A stretch of DNA of 64,000 nt from Micrococcaceae bacterium RIT 802 (GTDB taxonomy: Bacteria > Actinomycetota > Actinomycetes > Actinomycetales > Micrococcaceae). The translations under genes were made by a program, and so were the position numbers. The DNA lies in assembly GCA_016892645.1 (NCBI GenBank), contig JAFEMX010000005.1, forward strand, positions 1 to 64,000. Direction: 5' to 3'. Under the pieces are notes generated by a model. That model was not told the DNA's origin, did no database searches, and was given only the letters and a program-made list of their open reading frames with translations. Position 1 is the first letter of the stretch. Each line of letters starts with the position of its first letter. Shown here in pieces: positions 1 through 7,944 of this stretch.

Positions 1-89
1 ACCGACCGGACACGTCTACCGGTCCCAAGCACCACCACCACCGGGCGACACCAGCTAAGAAAACGCGGAGATCGCTAAGGCGGATGGCC

Positions 90-692
90 TCAGTGGTCGG
101 TGGCGTTCTGAAGGGATCGAGCAGCGCGGTCAAAGTAGTCCCACAGCGTCGCATCCTGAAGGGGCGGCAGTGCGAGTTGATCCAGGGCATGGCGCATGTG
201 CCGCAACCAAGTGTCGCGGGCGGAACTGTCAACGACGTACGGCACGTGGCGCATGCGAAGACGCGGATGGCCACGGTGCTGGCTGTAGGTGGTAGGACCG
301 CCCCAATACTGCTCCAGGAACAGCTGGAGGCGGATCGCCGCGGGTTTGAGATCTTCTTCCGGGTAGATCGAGCGGAAGTCCGCATCGTTGGCGACCCCCT
401 CGTAGAACAGCTCGGTCAGACGTTGGAAGGTCTTCGACCCGCCGACTTCGGCGTAGAAGGTCCCGGCGTAGGGTGAAAGGTCCTCGTGGTCGCCCACGTC
501 GGCCGAAGCGGGGGTGAATCCGCCAAATCGATCAGGGGTCTGTCCCTGCGTTGAGGACTGGGAAGCCTGAGCTCCCGGTTCCGCGGGGGACACCGACGGC
601 GAGGACACCGGCCCGGCCTGGCCGATGTGGATGCCCAGGGATTCGCCGCCAGGAAGGCGAATGGGGTTGCCGAGGTTGTGCTGGTCATTCAC
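90..692 (-). CDS. glbO: Group II (GlbO-type) truncated hemoglobin with N-terminal extension
   Basis: Small heme globin that binds O2 and probably handles peroxide or NO. The C-terminal ~128 residues (about 73-200) follow mycobacterial GlbO closely: EQYWGGPTTYS, then RGHPRLRMRH with the proximal His F8 at residue 149. Tyr97 (B10) and Tyr110 (CD1) are in place and Trp162 fits G8. The start is the GTG at 692, 6-7 bases after GGAAGG. Starts further upstream would run into the neighbouring repair gene. The first ~72 residues are a Ser/Pro/Gly/Gln-rich, probably disordered extension that the ~130-residue family does not need. The gene is last of three leftward genes (OsmC, AlkD, globin), with a 44-base gap after alkD, so probably co-transcribed. 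The family call is firm; the physiological ligand is inferred. Confidence 0.93.
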   Translation of the reverse strand: MNDQHNLGNPIRLPGGESLGIHIGQAGPVSSPSVSPAEPGAQASQSSTQGQTPDRFGGFTPASADVGDHEDLSPYAGTFYAEVGGSKTFQRLTELFYEGVANDADFRSIYPEEDLKPAAIRLQLFLEQYWGGPTTYSQHRGHPRLRMRHVPYVVDSSARDTWLRHMRHALDQLALPPLQDATLWDYFDRAARSLQNATDH

Positions 693-736
693 GAGTGGTT
701 CCTTCCGTGGCTGGGACTGGCCAGCCACCTTCCACA

Positions 737-1417
737 CTACCGAATCGGCAGGTTCTTCAGCGCTTCGCGGCGGGAGAGCCCGGAGAGTTCGCCGGAGTGC
801 TGGTCGACAAAAGTCCTGACCCACTGGGCATCCGTCTTGGCGTATTCCCGCAAGGCCCACCCAATGCCCTTGCGGAGGAAGAAATCCGTCTCGGCCATGT
901 TGGGCACGATGGCGGCCTCCAGCAGTGCCACGTCGGTCTCGGCCTTGGCGCTGAGCTGGGCGATGATGGCCGTGCGCCGTTTCCAGTGGTTCGGATCCAC
1001 GGCCCATGCGCGCAGCAGCGGATCCAGCTGGCCGCGGTGGTGCCGCAGCAGCATGCCGAATCGGCGATAGCAGTTGTCGACGACATCCCACCAGGCCCCG
1101 TCGACGACCATGCGTTCGTACAGGTCCAGGAACTCGAGTCGTCCCTCGCATGATCGGTAGCCGGTGAGTTGTTGGGCCGCGTACCAGTGCTCGCGGTGGC
1201 TGGCCGTTTCCCAGAGTAGCTCTGCCTCCGCCAGGAGATCCTCCCAGGCGGTGGTTCCCTCGGCGCGCACCGCATTCCGCACGATTCGTTGGGCGATAGG
1301 AGCCCTTACGCCCAGGAAGGGCATTTCCGACTTCATGTAGCGCTGCATGCCGATCGCCTGATCGGGATCTGCCGCGGCGGCCAATCCGGCGATGATGGGT
1401 TCCGCTAGGCGTGTCAC
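737..1417 (-). CDS. AlkD-like DNA alkylation repair protein
   Basis: HEAT-like-repeat DNA glycosylase family that removes bulky or positively charged alkylated bases without flipping them. The 226-residue product has the family's usual length. It shows recognisable segments: MPFLGVRAPIAQRIVR near the N-terminus, the acidic/aromatic WWDVVDNC segment, DPNHWKRRTAIIAQL, and the C-terminal FFLRKGIGWALREYAKT. The start is GTG at 1417, whose last bases overlap the TGA of the OsmC gene (GTGA), indicating translational coupling. This arrangement ties alkylation repair to a peroxide/thiol-stress protein and a globin. Residues were not aligned one by one, so glycosylase activity is inferred from the family. 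Confidence 0.88.
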   Translation of the reverse strand: MTRLAEPIIAGLAAAADPDQAIGMQRYMKSEMPFLGVRAPIAQRIVRNAVRAEGTTAWEDLLAEAELLWETASHREHWYAAQQLTGYRSCEGRLEFLDLYERMVVDGAWWDVVDNCYRRFGMLLRHHRGQLDPLLRAWAVDPNHWKRRTAIIAQLSAKAETDVALLEAAIVPNMAETDFFLRKGIGWALREYAKTDAQWVRTFVDQHSGELSGLSRREALKNLPIR

Positions 1418-1902
1418 GCGCGGTTGTCGGGCTCGTCGGTGCCCATGGGGCGGTTCAACACGGGGAAGTTGACCGAGCGCGCGATGAAACAGACCTGGTG
1501 GGCCTGTTCGTGGAGCGAGTCCGCCAGCGCTCGCTGGGACTCGTCGGCGAGTACGACCCGCGGATGGAGGACTGCCTCGGTGAATTCCCCGCTGCCGTCC
1601 CGGTTCAACCGCAAGGTGCCGGTGGCTGCATCGGAGTATCCGACGACGCCGACCCCGTGCTTCACGGCCAGGTGGAAGTAGGAGAGCATGTGGCACTGGG
1701 CCAAGGCGGCCAGCAGCAGCTGTTCGGGGTTCCACCGGTCGCGGTCACCATGGAACGTCGGATCGGCGGTGCCCGGAAGATCAGGCAACCCGGCCGCACG
1801 CACCACATGGTCGCGGCCGTAGTCCCGGTAGCCGGATGTTCCCGTCCCGCGGTTTCCGGTCCATTCGACGTCGACGTTGTACCGGTGCGTGTTCAAGTCC
1901 AT
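1414..1902 (-). CDS. OsmC/Ohr-family peroxidase-like protein
   Basis: Thiol-dependent hydroperoxide-reducing family. The protein has 162 residues and two cysteines at the spacing expected for the family: Cys70 in LLAALAQCHMLSYF and Cys138 in HQVCFIARSVNFPV. Arg and Glu candidates lie between them. The start is the ATG at 1902. There is no Shine-Dalgarno sequence, but TACAGT (1914-1909) lies 6 bases upstream, as expected for a leaderless mRNA. A longer frame upstream crosses the pepN terminator and is rejected. First gene of the OsmC-AlkD-globin group. OsmC and Ohr subfamilies cannot be separated safely by eye; the missing leader and the HMLSYFH context favour an OsmC-like protein. Confidence 0.88.
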   Translation of the reverse strand: MDLNTHRYNVDVEWTGNRGTGTSGYRDYGRDHVVRAAGLPDLPGTADPTFHGDRDRWNPEQLLLAALAQCHMLSYFHLAVKHGVGVVGYSDAATGTLRLNRDGSGEFTEAVLHPRVVLADESQRALADSLHEQAHQVCFIARSVNFPVLNRPMGTDEPDNRA

Positions 1903-1908
1903 GCGACA

Positions 1909-1914
1909 ACTGTA
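1909..1914 (-). promoter_or_regulatory. -10 hexamer for leaderless OsmC transcript
   Basis: TACAGT read leftward, 6 bases before the ATG at 1902. This matches the actinobacterial leaderless TANNNT layout. No convincing -35 element is visible (only a T-rich GCTTTT-like patch about 17 bases upstream). Confidence 0.45.
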
Positions 1915-1933
1915 GGCGCACTGGGGTGTGGAA

Positions 1934-1974
1934 AAGCGCTGGTCCCGGACCTTGCGGATCCGGGACCAGCGCTT
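1934..1974 (-). terminator. Rho-independent terminator after pepN
   Basis: A perfect 16-bp inverted repeat (arms 1934-1949 and 1959-1974) with a 9-base loop. Read leftward, the stem runs directly into a T run (CGCTTTTCC), so it ends transcription of the leftward gene at 2034-4580 before the OsmC promoter. Confidence 0.88.
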
Positions 1975-2033
1975 CAGCCAACCCGCCTGGCTACCCCGTG
2001 TCGGCGGCACCCATCGGGTGTCGAGACCTCGAC

Positions 2034-4580
2034 CTAGTGGTCCGCCGCTTGGGCGGTCAGGGCCCTGACGATTCCGTCGCGGCTCTCCACCATCATGCGG
2101 CGCAGCGCCGGACTATCGTTGCCCAATCGGCCCAGGAATTCATCCGTCGCCTGCAACGTCGACTCGGAGGTCTGCGCCAGCGGGTACAGCCCGACGATGA
2201 TCTGCTGGGCGATTTCCCAGCTCTTGGACTCCCAGACGCCGGTGACGCTGTCAAAGTACTTGGCGGCAAACGGCTCCAGCAGCGCCGGATCGTGCGCCCG
2301 GTTGAAGCCGGCGATCGCGCTGCGCTGGTGGGTGTTGGACAATTCGCCGCCATGGACGATCGCCGTCCACGCAGCCTCCTTGGCCTCGGGCGTCGGAAGT
2401 GCCGCCTTCGCCAGCTCAGCGGCCAGCCGGCCGTTGGCGGTGTCGTCGGAGGCGAGTTCGGCATCGATGTCGGCCTGGCCGGCACGGCCACCGGCGACCA
2501 GCGCCGTCAGCAATTCCCAGCGCAGGTCGGCGTCCACTTCGAGTCCGCTGAGCTTCTTTTCGCCCGAGAACAGTGCTGCCACCGCATCCAACTGCGCCGA
2601 CGTGCGCGAGCGCAGGGCGAAGGTCTTCACGAACTGCAGCTGCTTGTCCGATCCCGCAATGGCGTCCTGCGCCAGGTCCCACAGGTCGTCGGCCGCGACG
2701 GCGGCGATCTGTGCGCGGTCGGCGGCATTCACGTAGTAGTCCAGGACGGTGCCCAGCTGGCGCAGGATGACCAGCACCACCGAGGAATCGGACTCGTGGC
2801 CGATGTTGCGCAGGACCAGTTCGACGAAGTCCCGGGCGGCGGTTTCGCCGTCGCGTGCCGCGTCCCACGCAGCGCCCCACACCAGGGTCCGGGGCAGCGA
2901 CGCGTCGATGTCCTTCAGGTGCGCCTTGGCGACCTTCAGGGAGGCCGCGTCAAGGCGGATCTTGGCGTAGGCCAGATCGTCGTCGTTCACCAGGACCAGG
3001 TCGGGGCGCTTCATCCCGACCAGGGCGTCGACCTCGGTCCGGGGCCCGGCCACGTCGAGTTCCTCGCGATGCGTGCGCACCAGCTTGCCGGCGTCGTCCA
3101 TGGAGTAGAAGCCGACGGCCGCGCGGTGCGGACGGATGGTCGGGTAGTCGGCGGGCGCCGACTGCACGACGGCGAAGCTGGTGATGGTGCCGTCGGCGGC
3201 GGTGGCGAGGTCGGCCTCGAGCTTGTTCACCCCGGCCGTCTCGAGCCACAGGCTGGTCCATTCGGCCAGGTCGCGGCCGCTGGAGGCCTCGAGCTCGCGC
3301 ATCAAGTCGGGCAGCTCGGTGTTGGAGAAGGCGTGCTTGGCGAAGTATTCGCGCACGCCGGCCATGAACTCCTCCTGGCCGACCCAGGCGACCAGCTGGC
3401 GCAGCACCGAGGCGCCCTTGGCGTAGGTGATGCCGTCGAAGTTGACCTGGACGTCCTCGAGGTCGTTGATCTCCGCCTTGATGGGGTGGGTCGAGGGCAG
3501 CTGGTCCTGGCGGTACGCCCAGGACTTCTCCATCGAGGAGAACGTCGTCCACGCCTGCGTGAATTCGGTGTTCTCCGCGGCGGCCAGGGCGGACATGAAC
3601 TCGGCGAACGACTCGTTCAGCCACAGGTCGTTCCACCAGCGCATCGTGACCAGGTCGCCGAACCACATGTGGGCCAGTTCGTGCAGCACCGTGATGGCGC
3701 GGCGCTCGACCATGGCGTCGGTGGGGCGGGAGCGGAAGACGTAGGACTCCAGGAACGTCACGGCACCGGCGTTCTCCATCGCGCCGGCGTTGAACTCGGG
3801 GACGAACAGCTGGTCGTACTTCTCGAACGGGTAGGGGGTGCCGAACTGCGCCTCGTAGAACTCGAAGCCCTGGCGGGTGAGGGTGAAGATGTTCTCCGCG
3901 TCCAGGTGCTCCATGATCGAGGCGCGGGCGAACACGCCCAACGGGATGGTGCGGCCATCGGAGCTGGTCAGTTCGCTGCGCACCGCCTGGTACGGTCCGG
4001 CGATCAACGCGGTGATGTAGGAGGAGATGCGGGCGGTCGGGGAGAAGGCCCAGGTGGCCTTGGCCTCGCCGGCCGGGCTCGGGGTCGGGGTGGGGGAGTT
4101 GGAGACGACGTCCCAGTGGTCCGGCGCGGTGACCGTGAAGGCGAAGGCCGCCTTCAGGTCCGGCTGCTCGAAGACCGCGAACATGCGGCGCGAATCCGGG
4201 ACCTCGAACTGGGAGTAGAGGTACACCTCGCCGTCCACCGGGTCCACGAAACGGTGCAGGCCCTCGCCGGTGTTCATGTAGAGGGCGTCGGCCACGATCG
4301 TCAGTTCATTGTGTGCCGACAGCCGCGGCAGCTGGATGCGCACGCCGTCGTTGACCGCGGCAACGTCGAGCTCGGCACCGTTCAGGGTCACCGAATGCAC
4401 CGCGTCGGTGACGGCGTCGATGAACGTGGAGCCGCCCTCGGTGGCGTCGAAACGCACCGTGGTGGTCGATCCGAAGACCCGGTCGCCCCGGGTGAGGTCC
4501 AGGTCGACCTCGTAGGATTCGACGCTGATCAATGCGGCGCGTTCACGCGCCTCGTCACGGGTGAGGTTCAATCCTGGCAC
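2034..4580 (-). CDS. pepN: Aminopeptidase N (M1 zinc metallopeptidase)
   Basis: Cytoplasmic M1 aminopeptidase that removes N-terminal residues from peptides. At 848 residues it has the actinobacterial PepN length. GAMEN (substrate N-terminus binding) lies at 266-270. The zinc site is HELAH at 300-304 with the third ligand Glu323 in WLNESFAEF, and the C-terminal helical ERAP1-like domain follows. The start is GTG at 4580 with AGGGAG 8 bases upstream. It is transcribed alone and ends at a strong hairpin. Its likely promoter (-10 GATAAT, 4637-4632) sits beside a LacI-type palindrome, so a carbohydrate-responsive repressor may control it. Confidence 0.97.
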   Translation of the reverse strand: MPGLNLTRDEARERAALISVESYEVDLDLTRGDRVFGSTTTVRFDATEGGSTFIDAVTDAVHSVTLNGAELDVAAVNDGVRIQLPRLSAHNELTIVADALYMNTGEGLHRFVDPVDGEVYLYSQFEVPDSRRMFAVFEQPDLKAAFAFTVTAPDHWDVVSNSPTPTPSPAGEAKATWAFSPTARISSYITALIAGPYQAVRSELTSSDGRTIPLGVFARASIMEHLDAENIFTLTRQGFEFYEAQFGTPYPFEKYDQLFVPEFNAGAMENAGAVTFLESYVFRSRPTDAMVERRAITVLHELAHMWFGDLVTMRWWNDLWLNESFAEFMSALAAAENTEFTQAWTTFSSMEKSWAYRQDQLPSTHPIKAEINDLEDVQVNFDGITYAKGASVLRQLVAWVGQEEFMAGVREYFAKHAFSNTELPDLMRELEASSGRDLAEWTSLWLETAGVNKLEADLATAADGTITSFAVVQSAPADYPTIRPHRAAVGFYSMDDAGKLVRTHREELDVAGPRTEVDALVGMKRPDLVLVNDDDLAYAKIRLDAASLKVAKAHLKDIDASLPRTLVWGAAWDAARDGETAARDFVELVLRNIGHESDSSVVLVILRQLGTVLDYYVNAADRAQIAAVAADDLWDLAQDAIAGSDKQLQFVKTFALRSRTSAQLDAVAALFSGEKKLSGLEVDADLRWELLTALVAGGRAGQADIDAELASDDTANGRLAAELAKAALPTPEAKEAAWTAIVHGGELSNTHQRSAIAGFNRAHDPALLEPFAAKYFDSVTGVWESKSWEIAQQIIVGLYPLAQTSESTLQATDEFLGRLGNDSPALRRMMVESRDGIVRALTAQAADH

Positions 4581-4621
4581 GGCAGTGGCTCCCTGGTTTG
4601 TTCGCTGTTCTGGGCGGGGCT

Positions 4622-4651
4622 CAGGAAACGGATTATCTGAAACGTTTCCTG
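4622..4651. promoter_or_regulatory. LacI-family-type operator between pepN and the lactonase gene
   Basis: Two nested symmetric elements in the 262-base divergent gap: the palindrome GAAACGTTTC (4639-4648), typical of LacI/CcpA-type repressor sites, inside a larger inverted repeat CAGGAAACG (4622-4630) / CGTTTCCTG (4643-4651). GATAAT (4637-4632, leftward) falls between the arms and is a plausible -10 for pepN, so a bound repressor would block it. The rightward lactonase gene has its own SD but no obvious promoter, so either or both genes may be controlled. The rest of the gap is GC-rich without a supported gene. Confidence 0.5.
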
Positions 4652-4842
4652 AACATCATGGATATTGTCTCACTTCGGACCGTGTTTGGCGTCACGTGGC
4701 CGCCAGCGCGCCGGGGCGCGGGCGCCGGCGGGTCCCCGTCCCGGGGTCGCCGGTGGGCAACCCGTCCATCGTCGGGCGCGGCCCGATAGGATCGGGGAAC
4801 GGGCGCCCGCGCGCCACATCGTCGACGAGCAGGAGATCCACC

Positions 4843-5934
4843 GTGTCCCAGACCCATGTCTATGTCGGTTGCGCCACCGCAGGAACCGTTGACGTCTTCG
4901 CCTTCGATCCGCAGGCCGGCACCCTCACGCCCTCCGCGCACTCCGTCGAGGTCGACGCGGTCCGCTCCCTGGCGGCCAACGCCGGCCGCGGACTGCTCTA
5001 CACCGGATCCTCCGGCAAACCGCCTGCACTGGCGGCGCTGCGGATCGATCCCACCAACGGTGCCCTGACCCCGGCGGGGAGGGTGGAGCTGGCCGACAGC
5101 ACCGCCTACATCAGCCTCGACGCCGACGGCGCAACCATCCGCAGCGCCTCCTACCACCAGGACGTGCTCAACAGCGTGGCCCTGGACGCCGACGGCCTGC
5201 CCGTCGCCCCGGCCACCCGCGCGCCCAGCCCCGGCGAAAAGGCGCACAGCGTCCGCTCGTCGCCGGACGGCCGCTTCGTCTATGCCGCCGCCCTGGGGAG
5301 CGACCGCGTCGTCTGGTATTCCGTCTCCGCGGGGGCCACCGAGGGGCACGACGGCGGTGCCTCCACCGCGGGCTCGCTCACCCTGGCCGGATCGGTCGAC
5401 GCCGCCCCGGGCTCCGGACCGCGGCACCTGATCTTCAACGCCGACGGATCCCGCGTCTACGTCGTCCACGAGATGTCCGGCGAAGTGGCCGTCTACGAGC
5501 GGGACGCCGGCACCGGCGCCCTGACCGAGACCCAACGGATCGACTCGGTGCCCGCCTCCCTGGGCCTGGTCCCCGGTTTCGCCCGCAACCCCGGTGGCCC
5601 CGTCCCCGGACCCGACGCCATCTGGTGCGCCGACATCCGGTTGGGCGCCGACGGCAGGTACCTGTTCACCACCGAACGTTCCACCTCGACGGTGAGCACC
5701 TTCGAGGTCGACCCCGCCACCGGGCACCTGACGTACCTGCGCACCACCGACACCGAGCAGCAGCCCCGCGGGGCGGCGGTCGACGCCACCGGCACGCACC
5801 TGCTGGTCTGCGGCGAGAAATCCGGGCATGTCAGCGCCTGCCGCATCGACCCGGCCGACGGGACGCTGACCGCCACCGACCGGGCCGCCACCGGAGCCGG
5901 GCCCCTGTGGATCGAGGTCGTGGCGCCCGAGTAG
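4843..5934 (+). CDS. pgl: Lactonase-family beta-propeller protein, probable 6-phosphogluconolactonase
   Basis: Seven-bladed beta-propeller lactonase of the YbhE/Pgl type (pfam10282), hydrolysing 6-phosphogluconolactone in the oxidative pentose phosphate pathway. The 363 residues contain repeated blade motifs of the form T(D/N)-x-GTLT (residues ~23, ~75, ~230, ~300, ~345) plus family landmarks: YVGCATAGTVDVF at the start, KAHSVRSSPDGRFVYAAALG, and SGPRHLIFNADGSRVYVVHE. The start is GTG 4843 with AGGAG 7-11 bases upstream; upstream codons of the same frame are promoter DNA. It precedes rpiB by 41 bases, so two pentose-phosphate enzymes are adjacent, which supports the substrate. Other lactones are possible, since the fold also includes muconate-cycloisomerase-like proteins. 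Confidence 0.82.
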   Translation: MSQTHVYVGCATAGTVDVFAFDPQAGTLTPSAHSVEVDAVRSLAANAGRGLLYTGSSGKPPALAALRIDPTNGALTPAGRVELADSTAYISLDADGATIRSASYHQDVLNSVALDADGLPVAPATRAPSPGEKAHSVRSSPDGRFVYAAALGSDRVVWYSVSAGATEGHDGGASTAGSLTLAGSVDAAPGSGPRHLIFNADGSRVYVVHEMSGEVAVYERDAGTGALTETQRIDSVPASLGLVPGFARNPGGPVPGPDAIWCADIRLGADGRYLFTTERSTSTVSTFEVDPATGHLTYLRTTDTEQQPRGAAVDATGTHLLVCGEKSGHVSACRIDPADGTLTATDRAATGAGPLWIEVVAPE

Positions 5935-5975
5935 GCTGGGATCCGTTCCCCTCCCCGCAAGACACGAAGGACACC

Positions 5976-6449
5976 ATGCGCGTTCACATCGCCACCGACC
6001 ACGCAGGACTCGAACTCAGCGCCCACCTGGTCGCCCATCTGGTGGACTCCGGATTCGACGTCGTCGACCACGGTCCCGATTCCTACGACGCCGAGGACGA
6101 CTACCCGGGGTTCTGCATCGACGCCGCTGAGGCCGTCGCGGCGGAACGCGGGAAGGGCCTGGATTCGCTGGGCATCGTGCTGGGCGGTTCGGGCAACGGC
6201 GAGCAGATCGCGGCCAACAAGGTCAAGGGCATCCGCGCCGCCCTGGCATGGAACCTGGACACCGCCCGACTGGCCCGCCAGCACAACGACGCCAATGTCG
6301 TCGCCGTCGGCGGCCGCCAGCACAGCCTCGCCGAGGCCACCGCACTGATCGACGCCTTCCTGGCCGAGCCCTTCAGCGGCGCCGCACGCCATGCCCGCCG
6401 CATCGGCCAGATCGCCGCGTACGAGACCACCGGCACCGTCCGGGGCTGA
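5976..6449 (+). CDS. rpiB: Ribose-5-phosphate isomerase B
   Basis: RpiB/LacAB family enzyme interconverting ribose 5-phosphate and ribulose 5-phosphate. The 157-residue protein opens with MRVHIATDHAG (phosphosugar site, Asp8/His9). It carries LGGSGNGEQIAANKVKGIRA, the phosphate-binding loop; the residue corresponding to the RpiB nucleophile is Ser (GGSGNG), as in mycobacterial-type enzymes that lack the Cys. RQHNDANVVAVGGR follows. The start ATG 5976 has GAAGGA 5-10 bases upstream. It sits between the lactonase and a DNA glycosylase that begins 3 bases after its stop, so the three are likely one transcript. Confidence 0.95.
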   Translation: MRVHIATDHAGLELSAHLVAHLVDSGFDVVDHGPDSYDAEDDYPGFCIDAAEAVAAERGKGLDSLGIVLGGSGNGEQIAANKVKGIRAALAWNLDTARLARQHNDANVVAVGGRQHSLAEATALIDAFLAEPFSGAARHARRIGQIAAYETTGTVRG

Positions 6450-6451
6450 GC

Positions 6452-7360
6452 ATGCCCGAAGGCCACTCGGTCCACCGGCTGGCCCGCCAGCTCGACGACG
6501 TCTTCGCCGGCCACCGGCTGCGCGTGTCCAGCCCGCAGGGGCGCTTCGCCGCCGGCGCCGCACTGCTGGACGGACGCGAACTCCTCACCACCGACGCCCA
6601 CGGCAAGCAGCTCTTCGCCCACTTCGCCGGCGGGCACGTTCTCCGCGTGCACCTGGGCCTCTACGGGGCGTTCAGCTTCGGCGGCGACGAGACCTTCCGC
6701 GGCGCCTCCAGCATCGGGGCACCACGCCGGATCGGGGAGCGGGAGGCGTACGATGACGGCACCGAAGCCGCGTACGAGGGCCCACCTGAACCGGTGGGAC
6801 AAGTCAGGGCACGCCTGGTCTCCGAACACGGCTGGGCCGATCTGCGCGGGGCCTCCGTCTGCGAGGTGCTCTCCATCCCGGAGACCGACTCGGTGCGCGC
6901 CCGCCTGGGCCCGGACCCGTTGGCGCCGGGCACCCCCGCATCGGGCCGCGACGAGTTCGTCCGCCGCATCGGCGCCACCGGCACGGTCATCGCCGCCGCC
7001 CTGATGAACCAGTCCCTGGTCGCCGGGGTCGGTAACATCTACCGCGCCGAATCGCTGTTCCGGGCCGGCCTGGACCCCTGGGCCCGGGGCCGGGACATCC
7101 CGCAGGCGCGGCTGGCCGCGTTGTGGGACGACATCTGTGCCTTGATGGCCGACGGGGTGCGCGACGGGCACATCATCACCACCCGCCCCGGCGACCGCAG
7201 GGCCCACCAGGGGCCGGTCTGGCCGGACCATGCCTATTACACGTACCAGCGCCAGGGCATGCCGTGCCTTCTCTGCCGGACGCCGATCGGGCTGGCCGAG
7301 TTGTCGGCACGGAAGCTGTATTGGTGCCCCGGCTGCCAGGCGGCGACCAGGACCGCATAA
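6452..7360 (+). CDS. nei: Fpg/Nei-family DNA glycosylase/AP lyase
   Basis: Base-excision repair enzyme for oxidised bases. The N-terminus is MPEGHSVHRLARQL: Pro2 is the Schiff-base nucleophile and Glu3 the second catalytic residue. The H2TH region (LMNQSLVAGVGNIYRAE) follows, and the C-terminus has a four-Cys zinc finger (CLLC and CPGC). The MPEGHSVHR form resembles the actinobacterial Nei group rather than MutM/Fpg (MPELPEV). It starts 3 bases after the rpiB stop and has no strong SD, suggesting coupling to rpiB. 302 residues, normal for the group. The exact lesion preference cannot be read from the sequence. Confidence 0.93.
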   Translation: MPEGHSVHRLARQLDDVFAGHRLRVSSPQGRFAAGAALLDGRELLTTDAHGKQLFAHFAGGHVLRVHLGLYGAFSFGGDETFRGASSIGAPRRIGEREAYDDGTEAAYEGPPEPVGQVRARLVSEHGWADLRGASVCEVLSIPETDSVRARLGPDPLAPGTPASGRDEFVRRIGATGTVIAAALMNQSLVAGVGNIYRAESLFRAGLDPWARGRDIPQARLAALWDDICALMADGVRDGHIITTRPGDRRAHQGPVWPDHAYYTYQRQGMPCLLCRTPIGLAELSARKLYWCPGCQAATRTA

Positions 7361-7412
7361 CGTTTCCGGCCGGGCTCTGGCCTTCCGGTGGGCGGAGTGC
7401 TTCCATGGGGGC

Positions 7413-7610
7413 ATGAACGCAACCCAGCTCCTGGCCGCTTGCTCGCCGGATGCGCTCTGTTCGGAGGCGTCGACGGTGACGTATGGTCCCGCACTTGCGG
7501 TGCTGTTCGCGATCGTGCTGATGCTCATCGGCACCTGGTACCGCCACCACCACGTGCACCGGACGCCATGCCACCGGTCGATCCGCCGGTACGTGCGCCG
7601 AAATGAATAG
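7413..7610 (+). CDS. Possible small membrane protein (65 aa)
   Basis: A 65-codon frame starting at ATG 7413 with one clear transmembrane stretch (residues ~25-44, GPALAVLFAIVLMLIGTWY) followed by a His/Arg-rich basic tail, which predicts a positive-inside C-terminus. The SD is weak (only a G run). No family is recognised. It is rightward after the glycosylase. It may be real, but length and start support are modest. Confidence 0.35.
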   Translation: MNATQLLAACSPDALCSEASTVTYGPALAVLFAIVLMLIGTWYRHHHVHRTPCHRSIRRYVRRNE

Positions 7611-7690
7611 GCAGCGGCCGGCAGCGGTCCATCTCCGCGGACTGCGCCGAGGCGGACCGTTGGTCGCGCGTGTCTGCGGGCCCACGCACA

Positions 7691-7712
7691 AGGGCCGCCC
7701 GCAGGCGGCCCT
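7691..7712 (-). terminator. Hairpin just downstream of tRNA-Gly
   Basis: AGGGCCGCC (7691-7699) pairs with GGCGGCCCT (7704-7712) over a 4-base loop. It begins 6 bases past the encoded CCA of the leftward tRNA. The T tract is poor (TTGTG), so efficiency is uncertain. Confidence 0.5.
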
Positions 7713-7718
7713 TCGCTG

Positions 7719-7792
7719 TGGAGGGGATGACGGGAATCGAACCCGCATCATCAGTTTGGAAGACTGAGGCTTTACCACTAAGCTACATCCCC
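7719..7792 (-). tRNA. tRNA-Gly (TCC)
   Basis: Leftward cloverleaf. The acceptor stem GGGGATG/CATCCCC is fully paired. D-arm GCTT..AAGC, anticodon loop CTTCCAA with anticodon TCC, and T-arm with GGTTCGATTCC. Discriminator U; CCA is encoded at 7721-7719. Confidence 0.97.
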
Positions 7793-7856
7793 GCAGTTCC
7801 GGGCTTCTCGGCCCTTGCTCGCACAACATTAGCAGTGCCATCAGACACCCGCCAAA

Positions 7857-7886
7857 TTGACGCCACCCGTGTCGGCCACCCATACT
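7857..7886 (+). promoter_or_regulatory. Promoter candidate for the HTH gene
   Basis: TTGACG (7857-7862) and CATACT (7881-7886) with an 18-base spacer, giving a predicted start near 7893 and a ~50-base leader before ATG 7945. It overlaps no gene and is divergent from tRNA-Gly. Confidence 0.45.
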
Positions 7887-7944
7887 CACGTTGCATATAC
7901 ACGACTTGACCATGCGGGTTCTGGTCGGGACCAAGGACGTGGCC

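Noticed and set aside
2-58. Open frame running in from the left edge and stopping at TAA 56-58
   Set aside because: Only 18 codons, and so short an open stretch is expected by chance in this GC-rich DNA; no domain can be read.
1836-4640. A 934-codon open frame on the + strand opposite pepN
   Set aside because: It is the mirror of pepN codon bias: Gly/Arg/Val-rich, no domain, no SD, and it crosses the OsmC promoter and pepN terminator.
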